From Candidatus Dormiibacterota bacterium (GTDB lineage: Bacteria; Chloroflexota; Dormibacteria; UBA8260; Bog-877), in assembly GCA_003133485.1 (NCBI GenBank), contig PKXR01000043.1:32190-37695 (forward strand): DNA of 5,506 nt, read 5' to 3'. Under the pieces are notes generated by a model that had not been told where the DNA came from, did no database searches, and saw only the letters and a program-made list of their open reading frames with translations. A program made the translations under genes and the position numbers. This document shows positions 1-5,503 of the stretch, piece after piece. Position 1 is the first letter of the stretch, and every line of letters begins with the position of its first letter.

Positions 1-290
1 TCGGCCAAATTGACCAACGCCACTATGTAGGGAACCCTCCCGGTCGCACCAGGGTGCACCGGATGGTGCACGATGACCCAGCTGTAGAGTTGACCAAGAC
101 CGCTCATGGCCGTCCACTCTGCAGCAAATGAACCGCATGTGCCGCACATGCTTCGCGGTGGAAACCGATACACTCCACAGTCTGAGCAGCACTGCATGAC
201 AAACTCAAGCCTTTGGCAGGCTTCCCAGTATTGAGCCGAGTCTTGATCGCTGATGGGCTCTGGTAGTTCAGCCAATTGTGAGCTATCCAA
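1..290 (-). CDS. DUF35 zinc-ribbon/OB-fold acyl-CoA-associated protein, partial (C-terminus beyond the window)
   Basis: Small partner protein of thiolase-fold enzymes. In known complexes DUF35 proteins bind the thiolase-like subunit and help hold or channel the CoA thioester. The visible 96 residues start with a short helix (YWEACQRLEF, residues 21-30). A rubredoxin-like zinc ribbon follows, with C35-x-x-C38 and C49-x-x-C52 flanking the family hallmark RFPPR (42-46), and then the beginning of the OB fold (WTAMSGLGQLYSW). Family members are usually about 130-150 residues, so roughly the last third is missing. I chose the TTG start at 290 because GGAGGT sits 6 bases upstream and the only in-frame ATG, at residue 32, would remove the conserved YWEA helix. 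Only 4 bases separate it from the thiolase-like gene, so the two are almost certainly co-translated. It is a stand-alone protein at its N-terminus, not fused to a MaoC hydratase as in ChsH2. Family assignment is firm; the acyl substrate is not known. Confidence 0.9.
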   Translation of the reverse strand, partial: MDSSQLAELPEPISDQDSAQYWEACQRLEFVMQCCSDCGVYRFPPRSMCGTCGSFAAEWTAMSGLGQLYSWVIVHHPVHPGATGRVPYIVALVNLA

Positions 291-294
291 AAGA

Positions 295-1443
295 TTACCT
301 CCGAAGGATGACAGCGCTAGACAACTGCGCCACCGCGCTACCGACAAGCGCCACTTCGGCGTCCGGCACCTGGCACGTCGAAGTGCCTCTCAACTGGCGG
401 ACACCCTCCAATACGTGAGTTACCCCGTGGATGTATGCTTCGGAGAGATTGCCGCCATGAGTATTGACAGGCAGCCTGCCGTCCGGCCAGGCCGTGTAGC
501 CACTCTCGACGAGGGCGCCAGCTTCACCGCGCTCGCAGAAGCCGAATGCCTCCAGGGCAAACAAAACAAACGGGCTGAAATGGTCATAGAATTCGGCGAC
601 GTCAATGTCCGCAGGACTCAGTCCGGCCATCGCGTAGACACCCTTTGCCGCGTACTCTGCTTCTGAAAGCGAGACCGATGGTCGGTACACAATTGCGTCT
701 GCCTCTGGTCCGCTAGCCTGTGCGGCTCCCATTATTAGCACCGGTCGCTGGCGCAAATCTTTGGCTCGGTGGGCTGACGTCACTATGAATGCGACCGCGC
801 CGTCCGACTCCAGGCAACAGTCGTACAAATGAAGCGGGTCGCAGATCAGGCGGCTATTCTGATGGTCCTCTATCGAGAGCGGTCTGCCATACATCATCGC
901 GCGGGGATTGCGAAGTGCATGTTCCCGCTGGGTGACAGCGACCATGCCGAACTGGCGGCTAGTGGTGCCGTATTCCAGCATGTGACGGCGGGCGAACATT
1001 CCAAACCGGTGTGCTGCCACCAGCATTCCGTAGGGCGCCTCGAAGGCGAGCGTTCCCCCGACCTTCGACGGAGCCGCCGACAGCCCAAAGCGTCGCCCCG
1101 AGCGCTCGTTCATGGCGCGAAAGCAGACAACGACGCGGGCCAGACCAAGGGTGATCGCTGCCGCTGCGTGACCGACGAGTGCCGCAGCGCCACTCCCTCC
1201 GTACCCTATCTCACCAAAGTAGCTAAGGTTGGGAAGTCCGAGCGCTGAGATCAGGGCGACTTCAGTGTTCGAGTCCGAGTTGGATCGGACCATACCGTCA
1301 ATGTCGTGTACGGGGATTCCTGCATCGGCTGCGGCACCTTTGATAGCCTCACAGGCAAGGGTCAGTTCGGACCGACCTGAGTTTGCTGAAAACTCTGTCT
1401 CACCGATGCCGACAATCGCTGCCTGGTCACGAAGTGTGGGCAC
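295..1443 (-). CDS. Thiolase-fold acyl-CoA enzyme, Ltp2/SCP-x-like (probable retro-aldolase, not a classical thiolase)
   Basis: A 382-residue cytoplasmic thiolase-superfamily protein, full length, starting at GTG 1443 (AAGGAG 7 bases upstream). The N-terminal half begins AAIVGIGETEFS (8-19). The nucleophile loop is YGGSG (81-85), with Gly82 where thiolases have the acyl-accepting Cys. In the C-terminal half the NEAF motif is replaced by FYDHFS (285-290), putting Tyr286 at the Asn position, and the GHP histidine motif is replaced by NTHGGNLSEAYIHG (327-340), putting Tyr337 at the His position. The final Cys of thiolases is also absent. In the steroid side-chain aldolase Ltp2 two tyrosines at what appear to be these same places are proposed as catalytic, so the likely reaction is retro-aldol cleavage of a beta-hydroxyacyl-CoA. 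The adjoining DUF35 gene is the expected obligate partner, and the acyl-CoA synthetase upstream would feed the pathway. Databases may call it acetyl-CoA acetyltransferase or lipid-transfer protein; the residues argue against thiolysis. Fold and family are secure, the reaction is inferred, the substrate unknown. Confidence 0.9.
   Translation of the reverse strand: MPTLRDQAAIVGIGETEFSANSGRSELTLACEAIKGAAADAGIPVHDIDGMVRSNSDSNTEVALISALGLPNLSYFGEIGYGGSGAAALVGHAAAAITLGLARVVVCFRAMNERSGRRFGLSAAPSKVGGTLAFEAPYGMLVAAHRFGMFARRHMLEYGTTSRQFGMVAVTQREHALRNPRAMMYGRPLSIEDHQNSRLICDPLHLYDCCLESDGAVAFIVTSAHRAKDLRQRPVLIMGAAQASGPEADAIVYRPSVSLSEAEYAAKGVYAMAGLSPADIDVAEFYDHFSPFVLFALEAFGFCERGEAGALVESGYTAWPDGRLPVNTHGGNLSEAYIHGVTHVLEGVRQLRGTSTCQVPDAEVALVGSAVAQLSSAVILRR
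297..302 (-). promoter_or_regulatory. Ribosome binding site deciding the TTG start of the DUF35 gene
   Basis: On the minus strand GGAGGT lies 6 bases before TTG at 290. Its last T is the first base of the TAA stop codon (297-295) of the thiolase-like gene. A ribosome finishing that gene is therefore placed at the next start, which suggests translational coupling and near-equal synthesis of two partner subunits. Confidence 0.8.
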
Positions 1444-1457
1444 GAAGGGACTCCTTC
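1444..1457 (-). promoter_or_regulatory. Ribosome binding site of the thiolase-like gene inside a small hairpin
   Basis: The minus strand reads GAAGG-AGTC-CCTTC immediately before the GTG start at 1443, giving a perfect 5-bp stem with a 4-base loop. The Shine-Dalgarno AAGGAG (1456-1451) forms part of the 5' arm and overlaps the TGA stop of the synthetase gene (1458-1456). Ribosomes terminating there would open the stem, so this looks like a coupling element. The stem is short, so its real stability is uncertain. Confidence 0.5.
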
Positions 1458-3564
1458 AATCCGGACCGACACGCCATTCAATGGTCGCGTCTACCGCTCG
1501 CGCGCCGCGGCCATTTTCTCGGACCATAAGCGGGTTGATGTCCAGTGCCACCAACCGGTCGCCGGCCTCGACTGCTATCCGCGATAGGGCAAGAAGTGCC
1601 TGAACCAGTGCTTCTTCGTCCGCATCTGGTCGACCGCGGAAGCCTCGTAGTAGCGGACTAGAACGCAGACTCTCGACCATCGCCCGTGCGCCGGCCTCGC
1701 CAATCGGTGCGATCGCGAGCGTTTTATCCTCCAGTAGTTCCACCAAGGTGCCTCCCGCAGCCAGAGCTAGGACAGGCCCGAATTCTGGATCGTGAACGAC
1801 GCCCAGGAGCATTTCGACCCCGCTTACCATTTCTTGTACTACCGCGGGAAGGAGATCGTCTGTAGCGAAGATTCGTCGGAACGCGCTAGCCAATTGCTCC
1901 GATGATTGGATATTAATGGCAACGGCCCCTAGCTCGGTCTTATGCACCACCGAGGGTGCGGCGGTCTTAAGAGCCACCGGGTATCCGATATCTGCTGCAG
2001 CTTGTAAGGCCGACTCGAGGTCGGACACCAGGATCTGTCGCGCGCTCTGTATTCCAAAGTGCTCGAGAAGAGCGAGCGGTTCGGTCGGGAGACGCTGAGC
2101 ACCCTGGTCGGTTCGGGCGCCACGAGTTCGACCGCTGCCTTTGGGAGGCCCTGACCATCGCGACCGGAACTCCCCGTAATCGCAGAGGTGCCCCAAAGCA
2201 GCAGCGCAATTGCCTGTGCTCCGGAATACCGGCAGGCCCATCCCAAGCGTGGGCTCCAATCCTTCATCTGAGATGCTCCCCCCAGGTGCGAGTAGCACGG
2301 CTGGCTTCTGGCATTGGCGCAGCGCCACCGCGATGGGGATTATCGCAGCAGCGAAGTCTGCCGCTGCGATCACCAGTCCTAGCACAATCACGTCGACTGC
2401 GGGATCACGATCCAGAATACGGATGGATTCGCAGAACCGTTCTATGTCTTCCCGATTACCGGCGATACCCACGGAGCCGGACACGTCGAGCGGGTTCCCG
2501 ACAAATGCGTATTCGGGCAACAAGCTTCGAAGAGCTCTCAACGACGCGTCACCGAGGGCTGGAACCCGAAGATTTTTCGCCTGGAGACGATCGGAAAGTA
2601 TTCCGTTTAGGCCACCCGACCCAGAGATAATGCCCACGTTCCGCCCCTTTGGCAGCGAGACCGCGGATAGTAGCCATGGCACTTCCCATAACTGGTCGAT
2701 ATCGTCGACCCGCATAACCCCAAGTTGACGCAGGAATGCATCATGAACATCGTCCAAGCCAGCGAGAGAGGCGGTATGCGCGGCCGCGGAGCGACGCCCA
2801 GCCTCCGACTGCCCGACCTTCAGCAGAACGACCGGCTTGCCGATGTCAGCTGCCCGCTCAAAGGCCGCCTTGAGTGCGGCCGGATCACGGAATCCCTCCA
2901 CGAGCGCGGCGATTGCGTGTGTCCCTTCGTCGTCGACGAAAAACGAAATGAAGTCAGTCGAGGTTAAGTCACACTCATTGCCACTCGACACGACGTATCG
3001 GAAGCCAACTCCGCGGTCGTGACCCCGGATGAAGATCGACGAGAATGCTAGCGCACCGCTCTGAGAAACTAGCGAGACAGCTCCTTGGCGGATGTCCTGG
3101 ATGCTCAACACGCCCGCCGCGGCCGCAGCGATGCCGTCAGGAACGTTCAGGAAGCCAAGGCAGTTGGGTCCCAGTATGCGCATGGAAGACTCCTGGGCGA
3201 GCTTCGTCATTTCTCTCTGTAGGGCAGCGCCAGATTCCCCCATTTCGCTGAATCCGGCGGTGATAACATTGGCTAGCCGCACTCCTTTTTGTGCGCAGGC
3301 GCGCAGCGTTGGAAGAACGCTCTGCGCCGGGACCGCAACTATCGCCAAATCCACCCGGTCCGGAACGTCCACAATCGACGGATAGCAGGCGACACCACGT
3401 ACAGCGCTGTGATGCGGATTGACTGCCACGAGCCGCCCTCGGAACTGGTGTCGCAAAAGGTTGGGAAGTGTGCGTCCTCCAAACCGCGTCTGCTCTTCCG
3501 AGGCACCGATAATCGCGATCGAGCTAGGTTTTAGCAGCTGCTCAAGCGGGTGCCTGCTACTCAC
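1456..3564 (-). CDS. ADP-forming acyl-CoA synthetase (acetate--CoA ligase family), fused alpha-beta form
   Basis: Makes acyl-CoA from a carboxylic acid, CoA and ATP, releasing ADP and phosphate through acyl-phosphate and phosphohistidine steps; cytoplasmic. From GTG 3564 the protein has 702 residues, about the usual length. Domains in order: CoA-binding Rossmann domain (about 5-135, IAIIGAS at 16-22); succinyl-CoA-synthetase-like domains (about 140-465) with GPNCLGF (132-138), VSQSGAL (166-172), the presumed phosphohistidine His263 in AAHTASLAG, and GNPLDVSG (356-363); a charged linker (about 468-490); and a C-terminal ATP-grasp domain (about 490-697) with ALKTAAPSVVHKTELGAVA, where His541 is the usual second-site histidine, and LDINPL (674-679) for metal binding. 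All key residues are present. I prefer GTG 3564 because GAAGGTG precedes it by 7 bases and the family motif starts soon after; an upstream GTG at 3648 would add 28 unconserved residues. The family includes ferulate-type (FerA) and medium-chain acid ligases, so the substrate cannot be read from sequence. First gene of a three-gene operon. Confidence 0.92.
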   Translation of the reverse strand: MSSRHPLEQLLKPSSIAIIGASEEQTRFGGRTLPNLLRHQFRGRLVAVNPHHSAVRGVACYPSIVDVPDRVDLAIVAVPAQSVLPTLRACAQKGVRLANVITAGFSEMGESGAALQREMTKLAQESSMRILGPNCLGFLNVPDGIAAAAAGVLSIQDIRQGAVSLVSQSGALAFSSIFIRGHDRGVGFRYVVSSGNECDLTSTDFISFFVDDEGTHAIAALVEGFRDPAALKAAFERAADIGKPVVLLKVGQSEAGRRSAAAHTASLAGLDDVHDAFLRQLGVMRVDDIDQLWEVPWLLSAVSLPKGRNVGIISGSGGLNGILSDRLQAKNLRVPALGDASLRALRSLLPEYAFVGNPLDVSGSVGIAGNREDIERFCESIRILDRDPAVDVIVLGLVIAAADFAAAIIPIAVALRQCQKPAVLLAPGGSISDEGLEPTLGMGLPVFRSTGNCAAALGHLCDYGEFRSRWSGPPKGSGRTRGARTDQGAQRLPTEPLALLEHFGIQSARQILVSDLESALQAAADIGYPVALKTAAPSVVHKTELGAVAINIQSSEQLASAFRRIFATDDLLPAVVQEMVSGVEMLLGVVHDPEFGPVLALAAGGTLVELLEDKTLAIAPIGEAGARAMVESLRSSPLLRGFRGRPDADEEALVQALLALSRIAVEAGDRLVALDINPLMVRENGRGARAVDATIEWRVGPD

Positions 3565-3571
3565 GCTCGAG

Positions 3572-3578
3572 CACCTTC
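3572..3578 (-). promoter_or_regulatory. Ribosome binding site favouring the GTG 3564 start of the synthetase
   Basis: GAAGGTG on the minus strand stands 7 bases before GTG 3564. The competing upstream GTG at 3648 has only AGGTGAG (3670-3664), 15 bases away, which is too far for efficient pairing. Residues encoded between the two starts do not resemble the family N-terminus. Confidence 0.6.
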
Positions 3579-3671
3579 GGTCCAACGGTTCGATAGTCCA
3601 ACTCTGCCTCAAGTCCACCCGGACGAGCGTCGATGGCCGCGTGGGCACGATTTACTGGTCGTGCTCACCTC

Positions 3672-3684
3672 GTATAAGCTATAC
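3672..3684. promoter_or_regulatory. Small dyad at the operon transcription start, possible operator
   Basis: GTATA-AGC-TATAC has perfect 5-base arms and touches the -10 box of the operon promoter, covering the predicted start of transcription. A repressor bound here would block initiation, and acyl-CoA degradation operons are often controlled by TetR- or GntR-type repressors. No regulator gene is visible in the window and short AT-rich dyads arise by chance, so this is a weak call. Confidence 0.25.
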
Positions 3685-3712
3685 ATATACCGTGGCCGAT
3701 TGAGGTTGTCAA
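3684..3712 (-). promoter_or_regulatory. Predicted sigma-70 promoter of the synthetase-thiolase-DUF35 operon
   Basis: On the minus strand a perfect -35 TTGACA (3712-3707) is followed after exactly 17 bases by a -10 TATATG (3689-3684, four of six matches to TATAAT). Transcription would begin near 3677, leaving a leader of about 110 bases to the preferred GTG at 3564, or about 30 bases to the alternative GTG at 3648. It is the only strong promoter-like sequence I see between tatA and the operon. Confidence 0.6.
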
Positions 3713-3804
3713 GCCTCGCGGCCACTAGTCGCCTAGTTGTTCGAATCCGCCGTGGCGAGACTAGGCCATCTGTCTCCACCCTTAACGCGGCAGCGGCACC
3801 GCGG

Positions 3805-3818
3805 GGCTCGTTCGAGCC
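3805..3818. repeat. Short GC-rich inverted repeat in the tatA-operon gap
   Basis: GGCTCG-TT-CGAGCC, or equally a GGCTC/GAGCC stem with a 4-base GTTC loop. It lies about 95 bases downstream of the tatA stop and has no T-run on either side, so it is not a standard intrinsic terminator. It could stabilise the 3' end of the tatA transcript, or have no function. Confidence 0.3.
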
Positions 3819-3881
3819 GCATGCGACCGGACCAACCGGGCACCCCGCGAGTGACCGACAGGCGCCGTCCCAGGCCTCATC

Positions 3882-3899
3882 GGCAGCCGCGAGGCTGCC
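3882..3899 (-). terminator. Terminator-like hairpin just after tatA
   Basis: A perfect 7-bp GC stem with a 4-base loop, GGCAGCC-TCGC-GGCTGCC on the minus strand, starts 14 bases after the tatA stop codon. Position and strength fit a transcript end. No T-run follows in the direction of transcription, so it may instead be a Rho-aided stop or a 3'-end protecting stem. It separates tatA from the next operon, which has its own promoter. Confidence 0.4.
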
Positions 3900-3913
3900 T
3901 CCGCCACGTAAAG

Positions 3914-4150
3914 CTACTTGGGTTGCGGAGTCGCGACGTCAGCCGGCTCCTCGGACTCCGCTACCGCTGAGGAGCTTAGGGGCGAGGTCAGCGACCGCAC
4001 CTCCGTGGCGGCCGATGAAGAGGTTTTTTTAAACTCTTGGATCGCCTGGCCCAGCCCGCGAGCCAACTCTGGGAGCCGCTTTGGACCGAATACCACGAGT
4101 GCCAAGAGCAGCACGATCAGAAGCAACACAAGGTGAGTCGGCGACAGCAT
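3914..4150 (-). CDS. tatA: Twin-arginine translocase pore subunit TatA/TatE family
   Basis: A 78-residue inner-membrane protein that oligomerises to let folded proteins with twin-arginine signals cross the membrane. A very short N-terminal tail (MLSPTH) leads into one membrane helix (about residues 6-21, rich in Leu, Val and Ile). The diagnostic hinge FGPKRLPELARGLGQAI (22-38) and an amphipathic helix ending QEFKK (39-43) follow. The remaining tail is Ser/Ala/Glu-rich, poorly conserved and probably disordered. Length and hinge fit TatA rather than the longer TatB, but the two overlap in sequence and in some bacteria one protein serves both roles. ATG 4150 has AAGGA 3 bases upstream, rather close, and the start is set by the hydrophobic segment. 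It is a single gene with its own promoter; tatC is not next to it, as often happens outside enterobacteria. A run of seven A bases (4030-4024) lies in the codons for the end of the amphipathic helix. Confidence 0.92.
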   Translation of the reverse strand: MLSPTHLVLLLIVLLLALVVFGPKRLPELARGLGQAIQEFKKTSSSAATEVRSLTSPLSSSAVAESEEPADVATPQPK

Positions 4151-4185
4151 TTTTCCTTAGAACCTCCCAGCGCCTAATAGCTAGC

Positions 4186-4215
4186 AGTATACAAGTGGTC
4201 AGCGCACGGTGTCAA
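4186..4215 (-). promoter_or_regulatory. Predicted sigma-70 promoter of tatA
   Basis: Minus strand: perfect -35 TTGACA (4215-4210), an 18-base spacer, then -10 TATACT (4191-4186, five of six matches). The start would be near 4179, giving a leader of roughly 30 bases before the tatA ATG. It resembles the operon promoter, including CTTGACA at the -35, and suggests constitutive expression. Confidence 0.65.
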
Positions 4216-4565
4216 GCTCGGCATGTTGGCGATGCTCCGATCAGCCCTCCGTGCTAAAGCGGGTTGGGGGCTGCCATTCGGCAACAGATCTTGGCCAAGC
4301 GGGGCGCTGTCCTGCTACGACAGTTCGCTGGAAGGACACGTTTAGAGTGTCGCGAGGCACTGTATAACTAGGCCTCGGGAGACTCGCGCAGAAAGTACAA
4401 CCGGCCGCGACGTGGGCGATGTCGATCAGCCACCCAACTATAGGCCGGTCAAAGGCGAAAGTTCCGCTCTTCTATGACGCACGTGGCTGACGCGTCCTCT
4501 AGACACGATGTAGTCGGATTAGAGCAACGCCATCGGCCCGATAAGCTGCCTCTTCACTAACGCGT
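4216..4565. other. Intergenic stretch without a recognisable gene
   Basis: About 350 bases between the stop of the deacetylase-like gene and the tatA promoter. I find no open frame with a ribosome binding site on either strand and no tRNA. A TATAAC box (4362-4367) on the plus strand lacks a good -35 at proper distance and no plus-strand gene follows it. The deacetylase-like gene has no clear T-rich terminator here. The only structures noticed are two short hairpins, the clearer one at 4353-4377. Confidence 0.5.
4353..4377. repeat. Inverted repeat with 13-base AT-rich loop
   Basis: CGAGGC (4353-4358) pairs perfectly with GCCTCG (4372-4377) around the loop ACTGTATAACTAG. It lies about 190 bases after the deacetylase-like stop and 140 bases upstream of the tatA promoter. 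It could be the end of the upstream transcript or a protein-binding dyad; there is no T-run, and chance occurrence is plausible. Confidence 0.25.
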
Positions 4566-5492
4566 CTAGGGTCTTGGCTGCCGTTCCATCCACCACTCGG
4601 CGATTTCGCGTCTGGTGGCGAACCACACATCGCCCTTCTTGGCAGCGTACTCTAGGAACTCGCGAACCACTGACGCCCGCGCGGCTTGCCCGCTCCAACG
4701 CGCATGGAGGCCAACCGACATCATCTTCGGGTCTGAGGCACCTTCCTCCCACAGATAGTCAAGGCCACGTATGAGATAGTCCAAGAAATCGGACGGTGCC
4801 CCGAAGTGGCCGACGCTATACCGAGCGTCATTGTAAGTCAGCGTGTATGGGAGTACCAAATGTTGGGTGCCTAAGACCGGAACGTAGTATGGCAAGTCAT
4901 CGTTATAGGCATTCGAGTCATACAGGAAGCCTCCTTCCTCAACCAGCAGATCCCGCGTATATTCGCTAGCCATCCAGCGACTGTACCAGCCAACCGGGCG
5001 GACCCCAACGGTACGTTTCAAAGACTCCACTGCGAGCCCGATCCGCTCCCGCTCCTCCTCGCGAGACAGCGTCCACTCCTCGCTCCACCTGTACCCGTGG
5101 GCACACACTTCATGGCCTGCCGCCCGAATCGCCTCTGCAGCTTCCGGGTTCTTCTCCAGCGCCATTGCCGCCGCAAAAATCGTCCCTTTCATATGGACAG
5201 AGTTGAGCAGCCTCAGCAGGCGAAAGATACCGGCTCTACTTCCGTACTCGTACACAGACTCGGTTCCGAGATCTCGATACCCCTCCCCGACACTCCTTGT
5301 CCATTCGCCTAAGTTCTCGTTACTGTCATCCCCAGCCCAAAGAGAGCGCTCGCTCCCCTCTTCGTAGTTCACCACAATACTGAGTGCTACGCGTGCCCCC
5401 CCCGGCCAGACCACTCCTGGTCCGACCGCCCCGTATCCCACGAGGTCACGTCGCGGGCCGCGTCCGCCACTGCTTTCTCCAGATCTACTCAC
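4566..5492 (-). CDS. Polysaccharide-deacetylase-fold hydrolase, PuuE (allantoinase-like) branch
   Basis: A 308-residue NodB/CE4-fold amidohydrolase, full length for the PuuE group; no signal peptide, so cytoplasmic. Group hallmarks in order: RDLVGYG (15-21), WPGGARVALSIVVNYEEGSE (29-48), ESVYEYGSRAGIFR (78-91), GHEVCAHGYRW (126-136), GWYSRW (168-173), GGFLYDSNAYNDDLPYYV (187-204), LPYTLTYND (214-222), KMMSVGLHARWSG (256-268) and the C-terminal DVWFATRREIAEWW. The CE4 metal triad is altered: the TFDD motif reads NYEEG (42-46), and of the two histidines only His132 remains, with Trp136 at the other position. This agrees with PuuE allantoinase being metal-independent. The usual GWYTGR of PuuE reads GWYSRW here, so allantoin may not be the substrate; another cyclic amide, ureide or N-acyl compound is possible. 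GTG 5492 is chosen for GGAGGT 5 bases upstream. No purine-degradation gene is visible nearby; operon partners may lie to the right of the window. Confidence 0.88.
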   Translation of the reverse strand: MSRSGESSGGRGPRRDLVGYGAVGPGVVWPGGARVALSIVVNYEEGSERSLWAGDDSNENLGEWTRSVGEGYRDLGTESVYEYGSRAGIFRLLRLLNSVHMKGTIFAAAMALEKNPEAAEAIRAAGHEVCAHGYRWSEEWTLSREEERERIGLAVESLKRTVGVRPVGWYSRWMASEYTRDLLVEEGGFLYDSNAYNDDLPYYVPVLGTQHLVLPYTLTYNDARYSVGHFGAPSDFLDYLIRGLDYLWEEGASDPKMMSVGLHARWSGQAARASVVREFLEYAAKKGDVWFATRREIAEWWMERQPRP

Positions 5493-5497
5493 GCCGC

Positions 5498-5503
5498 ACC
5501 TCC
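5498..5503 (-). promoter_or_regulatory. Ribosome binding site of the deacetylase-like gene
   Basis: GGAGGT on the minus strand, 5 bases before GTG 5492, at the very edge of the window. It fixes the start at a non-ATG codon just before the family's N-terminal motif. Confidence 0.75.

Noticed and set aside
253..666. 137-residue plus-strand open frame opposite the thiolase-like gene
   Set aside because: It lies antisense to conserved thiolase-fold motifs, and its product shows no domain character. Its first bases also overlap the DUF35 gene.
2210..2728. 172-residue plus-strand open frame opposite the synthetase
   Set aside because: It is a low-complexity Ser/Pro/Arg product of the reverse strand of a gene whose every domain is intact.
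3565..3648. N-terminal 28-residue extension of the synthetase from GTG 3648
   Set aside because: Its nearest Shine-Dalgarno is 15 bases away and the extension does not look like the family. GTG 3564 has a well-placed site. It remains possible, so I record it.
3739..3748. GTTCGAATCC, resembling a tRNA T-loop or tRNA-derived attachment site
   Set aside because: The flanking bases do not form the T stem (only the closing pair and one or two others match), no acceptor, anticodon or D arm can be built, and no integrase is present.
3550..4032. 160-residue plus-strand open frame across the synthetase start, the promoter region and tatA
   Set aside because: It is antisense to two well-supported genes, has an Arg/Pro/Ser-rich composition typical of reversed GC-rich DNA, and contains no recognisable motif.
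4341..4367. Plus-strand promoter-like TATAAC with TTTAGA upstream
   Set aside because: The -35 match is poor and no plus-strand gene or RNA follows.
4519..4752. 77-residue minus-strand open frame overlapping the end of the deacetylase-like gene in another frame
   Set aside because: The overlapped gene has a conserved C-terminus (DVWFATRREIAEWW) in its own frame, so this is a shadow and not a frameshifted extension.
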